52,203 nt of DNA from NCBI GenBank assembly GCA_020634335.1, contig JACKBY010000023.1, positions 1-52,203 of the forward strand, given 5' to 3'. This DNA comes from Promineifilum sp. (GTDB lineage Bacteria; Chloroflexota; Anaerolineae; Promineifilales; Promineifilaceae). This document shows positions 34,824 to 42,754 of this stretch, in pieces. A program made the position numbers and the translations under genes. A model generated the notes under the pieces. That model ran no database searches. It worked only from the letters and a program-made list of their open reading frames with translations, and was not told where the DNA came from. Position 1 is the stretch's first letter. Each line of letters begins with the position of its first letter.

Positions 34824-35663
34824 ATGATCCGCTCCGTCCCCGCCCACGTCTGGGCTTTTGATCTCGAATGGGCCCCAGACCTGGGCAGCGGCCGCCGCGC
34901 CTGCAACCTGTCGCCTGACACGCCCGATGACGAAGTCTACGCGGCGATGTGGGCGGCCGGTGGGGCCACGCCCGAAGAGCCGCGCCCCTATCTGAAGACG
35001 ATGCTGTGCCGCATCGTCTCGATGGCCGTCGTCATCCGCAAAGCGCAGGACGACGCCGTTTCGCTGACGCTGTTCTCGCTGCCTGCCGGGGAGGTCATGC
35101 CCGAGCGCGACCTCATCGGCCGCTTCCTGCGCGGCATCGGCGACGCCACCCCCAAGCCGCAACTTGTCGGCTACAACTCGCGCGAGGCCGACGTGCCCAT
35201 CCTCATCCAGCGCGGCATCGCCCAGGGCGTGAGCGCGCCGGGCTTTGCCCACCGGCCCGACAAGCCGTGGGACGGCTACGACTACTTCAGCAAGAATTCC
35301 GAGGGCCACGTTGACCTGAAGGACGTTATCGGCGGCTGGGGCCGGGCCACGCCCAAGCTCCACGAGTTCGCTGCCGCTTGTGGCATTCCCGGCAAGATCG
35401 ATACCACCGGCGACAACGTGATCGACTTGTGGCTGGCCGGCGACGTGCGGGCTATCGTTGAATACAACGAGTTCGACGCCCTGACGACTTATCTGCTGTG
35501 GCTGCGGACGGCCCACTTTGCCGGGCATTTTAGCGACGAGGCCCACGCCGCCGAAGTCGAGCGCGTCCGCGACCTGCTGCGCAAGCGCATCGCCGACGGG
35601 CAGACGCATCTGGAACGCTACATGGCGAAATGGGCGGCGATGGCCGACGGCAAAGGGGAGTAA
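34824..35663 (+). CDS. DEDD-type 3'-5' exonuclease (PolB-like exonuclease family)
   Basis: The 279-residue protein has the RNase H-like exonuclease pattern. FDLEW at 12-16 gives Asp and Glu. GYNSREADVPIL near 116-127 supplies the second Asp motif. YNEFDALTTYLL near 213-224 supplies the last Tyr and Asp, as in DEDDy nucleases. It resembles stand-alone proteins related to the proofreading domain of family B polymerases. It should remove nucleotides from DNA (or RNA) 3' ends in the cytoplasm. AGGAGGT lies 6 bp before the ATG, and the 34725 start in the same frame is unlikely. It converges on the next gene with a 3-bp gap and lies beside the restriction-modification unit, but on the other strand and with high-GC codon use. 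Confidence 0.85.
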   Translation: MIRSVPAHVWAFDLEWAPDLGSGRRACNLSPDTPDDEVYAAMWAAGGATPEEPRPYLKTMLCRIVSMAVVIRKAQDDAVSLTLFSLPAGEVMPERDLIGRFLRGIGDATPKPQLVGYNSREADVPILIQRGIAQGVSAPGFAHRPDKPWDGYDYFSKNSEGHVDLKDVIGGWGRATPKLHEFAAACGIPGKIDTTGDNVIDLWLAGDVRAIVEYNEFDALTTYLLWLRTAHFAGHFSDEAHAAEVERVRDLLRKRIADGQTHLERYMAKWAAMADGKGE

Positions 35664-35666
35664 TCC

Positions 35667-36455
35667 CTAGCGACTGACGAACGGCACAAACACCTGCGAC
35701 GACTCCACCACAAACGTCACCGTGAGCCGCGGCCGGGCGGTGGGTTCATTCTCGCGGCTGTCGAAGCGCTTGGCGGTGCGGTTGGCGGTCTCGTCGCCCA
35801 GCAGCGCCCAGCCGAAGTTGGTTGCCGGGTCGGCCAGCCAGGCGGCCACGTCGCCGGTCAGGGCGGGCGAGGCCCAGGTGTAGGCTCCCGGCCCGCCGAC
35901 GACGGTAATGGCCGAGGGCGCGGGATCGAAGTCGCCGCCGGGCGTGGCCCAGAGATCGCTGTCGTAGAAGGTGTTGAGCCAGGTGGCGTCGCCGGGTTGG
36001 GCGGCGTCCCCCGCGCCTTCTTCGCCCAGGGCATCGGACGGCCCCTCGCCCCAGGCGGCCGACAAGGTGTGGAGAGCTACCGCGGCGTCCCCCGGGAGGG
36101 ATTTCGACATCGTTAGCGTTAGCGAGGCCGACACGACGACGGCCCCGGGCGGAATGGCTCCCAGATCGAAGGCCAACAGCCCGCGGCGAATGGTGCCGTT
36201 ATCGGTCTTGCCGGCGAAGAAGTGTTGGCCCGCGCCGTTGCTGATCGTGCCCAGTTCGGATTCGTAGAGGGTGGTGTCCTGGATCGGTTGCAGGGTGATG
36301 AGACCAACGGCCGTGGGGAGGTGGGGGGAAAGGGTGGAGGGGGGCAGGGGCGCGGCCGTTGCCGTGCGGGCGGTGATGATGAGCCACGTCATGGCCGGTA
36401 GCAACAGGCCGGCCAGAAGCACAGTAAAAACGCGAGAGATTTTTCTCATAGTCAT
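35667..36455 (-). CDS. DNRLRE-like exported protein with VFVPFVSR tail
   Basis: The 262-residue protein has an N-terminal signal (about 5-35) and then a DNRLRE-like beta-sandwich: QPIQDTTLYE near 55, RRGLLAFDLGAIPPGAVVVSASLTLTM near 88-114, and TWASPALTGDVAAWLADP near 195-212. DNRLRE domains occur in secreted polymers and adhesins. The last residues VFVPFVSR match the tails of three other exoproteins in this window. Start codons at 36455 (MTMRK) and 36449 are both possible; no clear ribosome-binding site is seen. The gene ends 3 bp from the convergent exonuclease gene. Confidence 0.82.
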   Translation of the reverse strand: MTMRKISRVFTVLLAGLLLPAMTWLIITARTATAAPLPPSTLSPHLPTAVGLITLQPIQDTTLYESELGTISNGAGQHFFAGKTDNGTIRRGLLAFDLGAIPPGAVVVSASLTLTMSKSLPGDAAVALHTLSAAWGEGPSDALGEEGAGDAAQPGDATWLNTFYDSDLWATPGGDFDPAPSAITVVGGPGAYTWASPALTGDVAAWLADPATNFGWALLGDETANRTAKRFDSRENEPTARPRLTVTFVVESSQVFVPFVSR

Positions 36456-36471
36456 TAGTTTATATCGTTGG

Positions 36472-36534
36472 CTGTAGCGCAACCTGTCGAGGTTGCGTCT
36501 TTTCTGGTCGCAAGCTGGACAGCTTGCGCTACAG
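36472..36534. repeat. Double GTAGCGCAA-head palindrome
   Basis: It opens with CTGTAGCGCAA and closes with its inverse TTGCGCTACAG; inside lie two smaller stems, CAACCT-GTCG-AGGTTG and GCAAGCTG-GA-CAGCTTGC. The right half is the same unit as at 2800-2835. It lies just upstream of the DNRLRE gene start. Confidence 0.7.
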
Positions 36535-36540
36535 GGTGAT

Positions 36541-36597
36541 GCCGGGCCTCAGAGGGTGGCGAACAGAAATTCGCGCAAGCCTCTGAGGCCCGGGCTA
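36541..36597. repeat. GTAGCCCGGG-head palindrome
   Basis: The arms at 36542-36555 and 36580-36593 form a perfect 14-bp stem; on the minus strand the element begins GTAGCCCGGGCC. It may also act as terminator for the minus-strand gene whose stop is at 36603. Confidence 0.65.
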
Positions 36598-36602
36598 CCG
36601 TC

Positions 36603-39600
36603 TTATTCCGATGCCGCGATGATCGGCATGAAGGAGAACCACTGAGTCTGCACCGGCACGGGGGCGATTTGCCCGCGGATTTCGCCGCTGGGGTGGTCGG
36701 TCGTGTGCACGTTGACGTAGTAGTAGCCCGTCAGCAGATCCACCAGATGCTCCGCGCCCAGGGCCACGCCGCCGCCGACGGGATGATCGGGGTCGAACGT
36801 CCCGCCGCCCATGTAGAGCGGGAAGATGATCGGCCCATTGACGCCCACCGGGGCCTTGTGGATGTGCGACGCGGTCACGTTGTCGATGTCGGCCACGGCC
36901 ACGTAGTAGTGCAGCGTGCTCGTGCCGGCATCGAATGTGAAGCGGCCCTGGCCGGTGGCATCAGTTATCACCGGGGGCACTTCCTGGTCGCCGGCCAGCG
37001 CCGCGCTCAGGTGCATGGGCACTTCCTCGGGCATCACCTGGCCGCGAATCTCACCCGCGGGCAGGTGCGTCGTGTGGACGTTGACGTAGTAGTTGCCGGC
37101 GATCAGATCGAACACGTTTTCGTCGGTCATGGCTACGCTGCCGCTGACGGGATTGTCCACGTCGAACGGCGGCGGGCCGCCGGTGAACAGCGGGAAGACC
37201 ACCGGGCCGTTCTCGCCGGCCGGGCCGTTGTGGATGTGAGAGGCGGTGATGTGCTCGATGTCGGCGACCATGACCCGATAATACAGGGTCGAGGCGTCGT
37301 CGCTGAGGGCCAGCACGCCGCGGCCGGTGCCCGTGCTGCCGTTGGGCGGCACTTCGTTAGCCCCGCTCAGGTCGGCGGTAAAGAGCGATGCGCCTTCCAC
37401 CTGGCCGCGAATCTCGCCGCCGGGGTTGGCCGTGGTGTGGACGTTGGCGTAGTAGTAGCCGCTCCACAGGTCCAGCACGCTCTGCGCGTCCATCGCGATC
37501 AGGCCGTTGACCGGGCTGCCGGGTTCCAGCGGCGGCGGGCCGCCGAGGAACAGGGCGTGGGCCACGCCGCCGTTGACGCCCGGCCAGCCGGTGTGCAGGT
37601 GGGCGGCGGTCACGTTTTCGATGTCCGCCACGGCCAGATGGAAGTCGAGCGTGCTCAGGTCGGCCGACAGGTGGAACGTGCCCAAGCCCACGGCGTCGGT
37701 GTCGACGGCCGGGTTTTCCTCGCCGCCGGTCAGCAGCGCGTGGGAATCCATGCGCGGCATAGCCATCCCGACCTGGCCGCGGATCTCGCCGCCGGGGTTG
37801 GCCGGGGTGTGGACGTTGACGTAGTAGTCGCCGGCCACCAGCGCGGCCACCTGACTAATGGTCGGGGCCAGTGTGTCGCTGACCGGGCTGCCTTGCTCTA
37901 ACGGCGGCGGGCCGCCGGTGAAGAGTGGGAAGATGACCGGGCCGTTGCTGCCCGCGGGGGCTTCGTGGATGTGGGCTGCCGTCGCCCCGTCGAGATCATT
38001 GACCATTAGGCGATAGTGCAATTCGCTCATGTCGGCGCTCAGCGTCAGCAGCGCCTGGCCGGTGGCCGGGCTGTCGACCGGGGGCACTTCGTTGGCCCCG
38101 GACAGCATGGCCGCGAAAGCCCAGGTGTGCGCGGGATAAATCTGGCCGCGCATCTCGCCGCTGGGGTTGAGCGCTGTGTGGACGTTGACGTAGTAGTTGC
38201 CGGCCAGCAAGTCCTCGATCTGTTCCGGCGTCAGCATGGCACTGCCCATGATGGGGTTGTCGGGGTCGAAGTCGCCCACGCCGGTGTAGAGGGGGATGAT
38301 GACCGGGCCGTTGCTGCCCGCGGGGGCCAGGTGGATGTGGGCGGCGGTGATGTCGGCGATGTCGCGCACGGCGATTTCCCACGACAGCGTGCCGTCATCG
38401 GCCAGGTGGAGGCGGGCCACGCCGTTGGCCGCGGAATCGACCGCCGGGACTTCATTGCCGCCGTTGAGGAAGGCGGCAAAATCGGCCGCTTCACTCAGCG
38501 CGGTGGGGATGCGCACGACCTGCCCGTCGGTGGGGCTGGTGCCGAAGTTGGACACGTAGAGGGCGTGGTCGGGGCCGATGGTCATGCCGGTGGGGGTGAT
38601 CAGCCCCTCGCGGGCGACCACACTGCGGCTGCCGTCCATGCCGATGCGGGTGACGGCTCCGGTCGGGTCGCCGGAGGCCAGGCCGTTGGTAGCCATCTCC
38701 AGCACGTAGAGGCTGCCGTCGGCGGCGAAGTCGAGGTCGAGGATATTGGTAAAGCCTTCGGCATAGACCTCCGGGTCGCTGCCCGGCTCCACGCGCCAGA
38801 CGTTGGCCGCGCCGGCCGGGAAGGGGCCGCCCGTCAGTTGCCCGACGTAGTACGCACCGTCCGGCCCGACGACGACCGCGGTAGGCACAGCCTGTAGGGG
38901 GATCATGTTGCCGGTTCCGGGCGGGAATTCGATCATCCGGTCGGGGAAGACAGCCACGGTGCTGATGACCCCCGCGTCGGTGACGTGAAGCAGGGCGTTG
39001 GCTCCGGCATCGGCCACCAGAAAGCCGTCGGTGACGCGCAACAGATAAAAGGGGTTGGTGTCGACCATGCCCCCATCGGGATTTTCGTCGCGCTCATAAT
39101 CGCCCAGGTCGACCCAGGCAGCAAAGGCATCGCCGGGGCCGGTGCTCAGCAGTTGGGCAAAATCGCCGCCGACCGTTTCCAGCGCGCCGCCGGAGTCGCG
39201 TAGCGTCGGATTTCCGCCCAGCCCGGTCAGGGCATACATATCCGCGCCGTCGAAGGCCACGGCGTGGGCGCCGGTGGCCGCGTTGCCCGTGCCCTCGTCG
39301 CCGAGAGAAGGCAGGCCGGTGATGATTTGTGCTTGCCCGGTGGGCATCCAGCCGGCGTCAAATTCGACGCGCGTGATCGCGCCGGTCTCGCCAAAGCATT
39401 GATCAATGCCCTCGGGGCCGGGGATGCAAATGCCGCTGCCGCCGGCGCCGGCCTCGGCCACGTAGAGCGCGCCGTCGGGGCCGAAGGTGAGATGGCGCGG
39501 GTTAGCCAGGCCGTCGGCGACGACATCCCAGGCGGCCGTGGCCGCATCTTCGCGGGCGGGCGCGGCCTCCGTGGGCGCCCGCAGGAAAATAAACATGGCG

Positions 39601-39662
39601 ATCAGCACCGCAAGGGCGACCGCCGGCAATACAAATCGAGTGACTTTCTTCTGTTGCTGCAT
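36603..39662 (-). CDS. Exported beta-propeller (ScyD/ScyE-like) protein with five CHRD domains
   Basis: The 1019-residue protein has a signal or anchor segment near 9-28. Residues ~45-390 form a beta-propeller with repeated GPDGALYVAEAG- and GPDGAYYVGQL-type blades, like the ScyD/ScyE family. Five CHRD domains follow, starting near 394, 516, 639, 759 and 881; each has a GxxEVPP- or GxEENPAV-type opening, AAHIH or ASHIH, and YYVNVHT with GEIRGQ. CHRD domains are extracellular modules of unknown chemistry. The last residues WFSFMPIIAASE resemble a short hydrophobic-Pro tail. The ATG at 39662 is preceded by GGAGGT; longer starts would include that site. A surface protein is likely. Confidence 0.9.
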   Translation of the reverse strand: MQQQKKVTRFVLPAVALAVLIAMFIFLRAPTEAAPAREDAATAAWDVVADGLANPRHLTFGPDGALYVAEAGAGGSGICIPGPEGIDQCFGETGAITRVEFDAGWMPTGQAQIITGLPSLGDEGTGNAATGAHAVAFDGADMYALTGLGGNPTLRDSGGALETVGGDFAQLLSTGPGDAFAAWVDLGDYERDENPDGGMVDTNPFYLLRVTDGFLVADAGANALLHVTDAGVISTVAVFPDRMIEFPPGTGNMIPLQAVPTAVVVGPDGAYYVGQLTGGPFPAGAANVWRVEPGSDPEVYAEGFTNILDLDFAADGSLYVLEMATNGLASGDPTGAVTRIGMDGSRSVVAREGLITPTGMTIGPDHALYVSNFGTSPTDGQVVRIPTALSEAADFAAFLNGGNEVPAVDSAANGVARLHLADDGTLSWEIAVRDIADITAAHIHLAPAGSNGPVIIPLYTGVGDFDPDNPIMGSAMLTPEQIEDLLAGNYYVNVHTALNPSGEMRGQIYPAHTWAFAAMLSGANEVPPVDSPATGQALLTLSADMSELHYRLMVNDLDGATAAHIHEAPAGSNGPVIFPLFTGGPPPLEQGSPVSDTLAPTISQVAALVAGDYYVNVHTPANPGGEIRGQVGMAMPRMDSHALLTGGEENPAVDTDAVGLGTFHLSADLSTLDFHLAVADIENVTAAHLHTGWPGVNGGVAHALFLGGPPPLEPGSPVNGLIAMDAQSVLDLWSGYYYANVHTTANPGGEIRGQVEGASLFTADLSGANEVPPNGSTGTGRGVLALSDDASTLYYRVMVADIEHITASHIHNGPAGENGPVVFPLFTGGPPPFDVDNPVSGSVAMTDENVFDLIAGNYYVNVHTTHLPAGEIRGQVMPEEVPMHLSAALAGDQEVPPVITDATGQGRFTFDAGTSTLHYYVAVADIDNVTASHIHKAPVGVNGPIIFPLYMGGGTFDPDHPVGGGVALGAEHLVDLLTGYYYVNVHTTDHPSGEIRGQIAPVPVQTQWFSFMPIIAASE

Positions 39663-39767
39663 GTGGACCTCCATCCGTTGAACAGGTGGATACAATGCCG
39701 GCGCAGAGGGCCGGTACTAATTTATACGCAGGGGAAGGAGGATTGGATCAGGGAAAGGGCGCAGGGC

Positions 39768-40247
39768 TTATTGCCAGGGCAGGCCCAGGTCTTCCAGCGC
39801 TTGCCGCAGTTCGGGGCGCATGGCCCAGCCCCAGCCGCCACCGGGCGGGGCGCTTTCCCTGTGTTCGAAGAGCAAGTTGACGCCGGGTGCTTCGGCCAGC
39901 GTCTCGATGCCGGGGGTGGCATTGACGCGACGGCCGAGGCCGCCCAGCACGCCGCTCAGCTCTTCGGTGGTGCGGCCGGTGGCCGCGGCCAGCGCGCCGA
40001 AGTCCAGACCGTCGTCGCCGGCTTCGTAGAGGACGCGATAGACGGCGCGCTGGGTGGGGGGGATGCGGTGGCGACGCAGGACGCGCCGCACAAGCCGGGC
40101 GGCGCTGAGCGGTTCGTCGTCGGCGGCCGCCGGCTCGGCCAGCCCCGCCAGTTGTCGCCGCACGCCGCGCACGAGGCCGGGGAAAAGCGTCTCGGCCTCG
40201 TCGGCCGACAGTTCGATGACGTACCCTTTGGGTGTGGTGATTTTCAT
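39768..40247 (-). CDS. Conserved hypothetical protein, possible winged-helix
   Basis: The 159-residue cytoplasmic protein begins MKITTPKGYVIELSADEAE. It has a basic helical middle (RLVRRVLRRHRIPPTQRAVYRVLYEAG, about 53-78) and a segment LDFGALAAATGRTTEELSGVLGGLGRRV near 82-110 that could be a helix-turn-helix or winged helix of the AbiEi/restriction-accessory sort. I do not recognise a named family, though similar proteins occur in Chloroflexota. I chose the ATG at 40247, with AGAGG just upstream; the frame extends to 40265 without support. It follows the 40340 gene by about 90 bp including a terminator. Confidence 0.7.
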   Translation of the reverse strand: MKITTPKGYVIELSADEAETLFPGLVRGVRRQLAGLAEPAAADDEPLSAARLVRRVLRRHRIPPTQRAVYRVLYEAGDDGLDFGALAAATGRTTEELSGVLGGLGRRVNATPGIETLAEAPGVNLLFEHRESAPPGGGWGWAMRPELRQALEDLGLPWQ

Positions 40248-40271
40248 GGGGCCTCTGAATGGCAAAAGAAT

Positions 40272-40331
40272 GAAACCACAGATCGCGCCGGTTGCCCAGG
40301 TGTGGGCAGCAGCGGCGCAATCTGTGGCTTC
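40272..40331 (-). terminator. Terminator of the small basic protein gene
   Basis: An imperfect 19-bp stem (40272-40290 with 40313-40331, G-U tolerant) has an inner stem in its loop. On the minus strand it is followed by ATTCTTTTG, and it lies 8 bp after the stop at 40340. Confidence 0.7.
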
Positions 40332-40339
40332 GCTAAGCC

Positions 40340-40717
40340 TTAGGCTTTGTTGAGATCGGCCGCCTCAAGGGCATGGGCGATCTCCCGGATGAGGCGGCGA
40401 CGGGCGCGCCGGGCTTCGCGGCCGGCGAGTGAATGCTGCTGTTCGTCTCGATAGACCCATCCCCGGCCACTGCCTTCGTGATGGCATTGAGCGCGCCGGC
40501 TGCCGTCCGGCCCACGCCGGCTGCCGTCCGGCCCACGCCGGCCGATGACCTTGACGCGGCCATCGGGCAGCTCGATGAGTTTACCGATGACGCGGCCCCG
40601 GCTGTCCGGGCGCTGCGCCGGCCCTCGCCGTGCGGGCGAGTGGTTGCCCCGGCGACCCCGATGATCGTGGGCCTGACGGCCCGTTCCGGCTTCGTTGATG
40701 ATGATTTTAACTTCCAT
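40340..40717 (-). CDS. Small basic hypothetical protein
   Basis: This 125-residue protein is Arg-, Gly- and His-rich, with MEVKIIINEAG at the start, a hydrophobic patch VIGKLIELPDGRVKVIG near 49-65 and a helical tail RRRLIREIAHALEAAD. A 21-bp direct repeat in the gene (40494-40514 and 40515-40535) duplicates RGPDGSR in frame. I do not recognise it. AGGAG lies 8 bp before the ATG. It stands alone between a strong promoter with phased repeats upstream and a terminator downstream, which supports it being a real gene. A nucleic-acid-binding role could fit the charge but is not shown. Confidence 0.6.
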   Translation of the reverse strand: MEVKIIINEAGTGRQAHDHRGRRGNHSPARRGPAQRPDSRGRVIGKLIELPDGRVKVIGRRGPDGSRRGPDGSRRAQCHHEGSGRGWVYRDEQQHSLAGREARRARRRLIREIAHALEAADLNKA

Positions 40718-40898
40718 AGGAGTTGCTCCTTCCCGGCCACCCGGCCGGCCACTGGACGATATCCCGTCCCCACGGGTCGCGCAGTCGACGCGCCCGGATC
40801 GTTTCATGTATTGATGGGGACGCCCATGCTGCGTCCTGCTGTCACGGTTCATACGCTTAAATCTCCTCGCCCACGCCCACTATGGCGCGTTGCGTGCA

Positions 40899-40961
40899 TA
40901 TTGAGGGTATTATAAACAGTATTGAATATATACTCAAGTATATTGAATATATATTTATGTG
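40899..40961. repeat. Three 21-bp phased TATTGA repeats at a promoter
   Basis: TATTGA starts at 40899, 40920 and 40941, exactly 21 bp apart; the second and third copies share TATTGAATATATA. Twenty-one bp is two helical turns, so the copies face the same side of DNA, as in operator or iteron arrays. The promoter at 40909-40937 lies within it. Confidence 0.65.
40909..40937 (-). promoter_or_regulatory. Promoter of the small basic protein gene, inside the 21-bp repeats
   Basis: On the minus strand TTGAGT (40937-40932) and a perfect TATAAT (40914-40909) are 17 bp apart. The transcript would begin near 40902 with a ~185-nt leader before the ATG at 40717. Confidence 0.6.
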
Positions 40962-41073
40962 TCATTAAGGTAGCGAATACCTGAGTGCCCGGCCGGCAAC
41001 AGGTTTGCAATCGCGTATTTCCGGGTGGCAGGGACAGGGCCGTTGAAGCGTGGGGCCGGGTTGACGCCCAAAA

Positions 41074-41114
41074 GCCACAACGCCGGGCATGGTATTCATG
41101 CCCGGCGTTGTGGC
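41074..41114 (-). terminator. Perfect 18-bp hairpin after the DUF4203 gene
   Basis: The arms at 41074-41091 and 41097-41114 pair perfectly around GTATT. TTTT follows on both strands, so it may work in both directions. It lies about 50 bp after the stop at 41162. Confidence 0.8.
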
Positions 41115-41161
41115 GATTTTCAGTGAAACCGGCGTAGACCGCGAGACCGGTGGATTCTTTC

Positions 41162-41743
41162 TTACCGCAGGAAGCGCCGTCGCAAGCTGGCCGCCTGGTG
41201 CTGGGCCAGGAAGCTGACCGCCGTGATGCTCAAAAAGAGCACCAGCGGAAAAGCAGTGGAGAGCAGGGTTAGTTGATCCTCGGCCTCGGCGTCGAGGAAC
41301 AGGGCGCTGAGTCCCAGGACGATCAGGTAGGCCCCGGCCAGGCTGGTGGCAAAGACGACCAGGTTGTTGCCCAGGCGCGGCCCGAAGAAGCCGCCCAGCG
41401 CCGTGGCCGCCGCGACCAGCACCAAGCCGATAACGCCCAGGTCGAGCCCACTGAGACGGAACAGGGCCAGCAACACGACCATGAGGACAAAGCCCATGAT
41501 GCCGCCGGCCAGATAGAGGGTGAACTTGACCAGCATATAGAACAACCCGGCCAGAATTCCCCCGACGACGATACCCACGACAATGCGCAGGACGTCATCC
41601 AGCCCGCCGCCCAGCCACATGACCAGCGAGTAGCCGATGGCGAAGCCCAAAAAAGCCAGCGCGAAACGAATGAGCACGTTGCCGTAAGAGGCGATAAAAA
41701 TGCCCGCAAGCAGCACGACGATGCCCCAAAGCAGATTGTCCAT
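41162..41743 (-). CDS. DUF4203/TMEM198-like membrane protein
   Basis: The 193-residue protein has about seven membrane helices separated by short Gly-rich turns (LGGGLDDVL, LAGGIMGF), an arrangement typical of DUF4203 (TMEM198-like). The function of the family is not known in bacteria. The polar C terminus (FLAQHQAASLRRRFLR) is probably cytoplasmic. It follows the HdeD-like gene by 40 bp on the same strand, so the two are likely one operon of small membrane proteins with the extended -10 promoter at 42437. Confidence 0.78.
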   Translation of the reverse strand: MDNLLWGIVVLLAGIFIASYGNVLIRFALAFLGFAIGYSLVMWLGGGLDDVLRIVVGIVVGGILAGLFYMLVKFTLYLAGGIMGFVLMVVLLALFRLSGLDLGVIGLVLVAAATALGGFFGPRLGNNLVVFATSLAGAYLIVLGLSALFLDAEAEDQLTLLSTAFPLVLFLSITAVSFLAQHQAASLRRRFLR

Positions 41744-41783
41744 GATGATTTCTCCTATGTTATTGAACGTGATGAGGGTTTGA

Positions 41784-42377
41784 CTACTGAGCGCTGTTGC
41801 GCAACATGAGGCTCCAGAAGACGAGTACGATTCCGGCGATGACGATGAGCAGGGTGACGATCTGCACCGTCGTGACCAGCGTCCCCACGCCGAAGGCTTG
41901 CAGCAGGAGCAAGACCCCCAGAATGGCGAAGAAGGTCGCGCCGATGAGGGAAACGCGCCGCAGAGGCACGAGCTTTTGGTCGAGCAGGGGGTAGAGGCCC
42001 ATGCCGCCGTAAATCAGGCAGCCCAGCCCCAGAATGATGGCTGCCGTATCGGCCGATAGCCAGCCCAGCAGCCGTAACAGGATCACCAGCCCGCCCGCGG
42101 CCAGACCAACCACGCCGTGGACGAGCGTCCACTGGCGCGAGGGCGTCCGGTCGGTGGCCTGAGCGACCAGATAGAGGCTGAGCGCGCCGCCGGCCGCCAA
42201 TGCCAGGGCGATGATCCAGCCGAGGATCGTCAGCGTCGATGGCTTGGCGAAAAACATGTAGGTGCCCAGCGCCAGCAGGAGAATCCCTTCGATGAGCACC
42301 ACCCCCCAGGGAATGCCCTTCTTCCATGGCGCTACCTGCCGGGCGGTTTCGGTCACTTTAGCTTTGATGTCGGTCAT
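41784..42377 (-). CDS. HdeD/DUF308-family membrane protein
   Basis: The 197-residue protein has six membrane helices in paired repeats after a polar start (MTDIKAKVTETARQVAPWKKG). The pattern VLIEGILLLALGTYMFFAKPSTLTILGWIIALALAAGG fits HdeD-like DUF308 proteins, which in enteric bacteria help acid resistance at the membrane. The GLVILLRLL and LGLGCLIYGGMGLYPL segments are the second and third hairpins. Its role in this bacterium is unknown. GGAGAG lies just before the ATG. A predicted extended -10 promoter is about 65 bp upstream, and the DUF4203 gene follows. Confidence 0.82.
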   Translation of the reverse strand: MTDIKAKVTETARQVAPWKKGIPWGVVLIEGILLLALGTYMFFAKPSTLTILGWIIALALAAGGALSLYLVAQATDRTPSRQWTLVHGVVGLAAGGLVILLRLLGWLSADTAAIILGLGCLIYGGMGLYPLLDQKLVPLRRVSLIGATFFAILGVLLLLQAFGVGTLVTTVQIVTLLIVIAGIVLVFWSLMLRNSAQ

Positions 42378-42436
42378 GACCTTCTCTCCTTTTGTATGAT
42401 GAATGACGGATCAGTAAGACGGAGAAGACTATGATG

Positions 42437-42445
42437 AGTATAGCA
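42437..42445 (-). promoter_or_regulatory. Extended -10 promoter of the HdeD-like gene
   Basis: The minus strand reads TGCTATACT followed by CA, the same 11-mer as before the transporter gene at 22721-22711. No -35 at normal spacing was seen. Confidence 0.5.
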
Positions 42446-42719
42446 TGAGACGGCAAAATAAAGAACAAGTGTAGACTCTCGGCTATGGTTCTGACCTCTC
42501 GTCGTCGGAGATGCCAATTCCGTGATCGCCCCCTATGGAGCCGGTCTCTCAGCCGGCCCCGGCTCCGGATAAGAGCTGGTCGCCGCCGCATCGTGTTACC
42601 GATTTCCTGTCCGTTCTTGCGTCTGGCACGCAGCGCATCGCCTGCCGGCGGTCCCTTCCCGGCACGAAAGACACAAGCAGGCCGTTACTCGAACGAGTAA
42701 AAATACCTACGGAAGTGTA

Positions 42720-42748
42720 TTGTGTTATACAGCCAAATATTTTATACT
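42720..42748 (+). promoter_or_regulatory. Promoter of the long-leader exoprotein gene
   Basis: TTGTGT at 42720-42725 and TATACT at 42743-42748 are 17 bp apart in a locally AT-rich stretch. The transcript would start near 42755, giving a leader of about 330 nt. The remaining part of the 42378-42719 gap holds no gene. Confidence 0.45.
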
Positions 42749-42754
42749 GGGATA

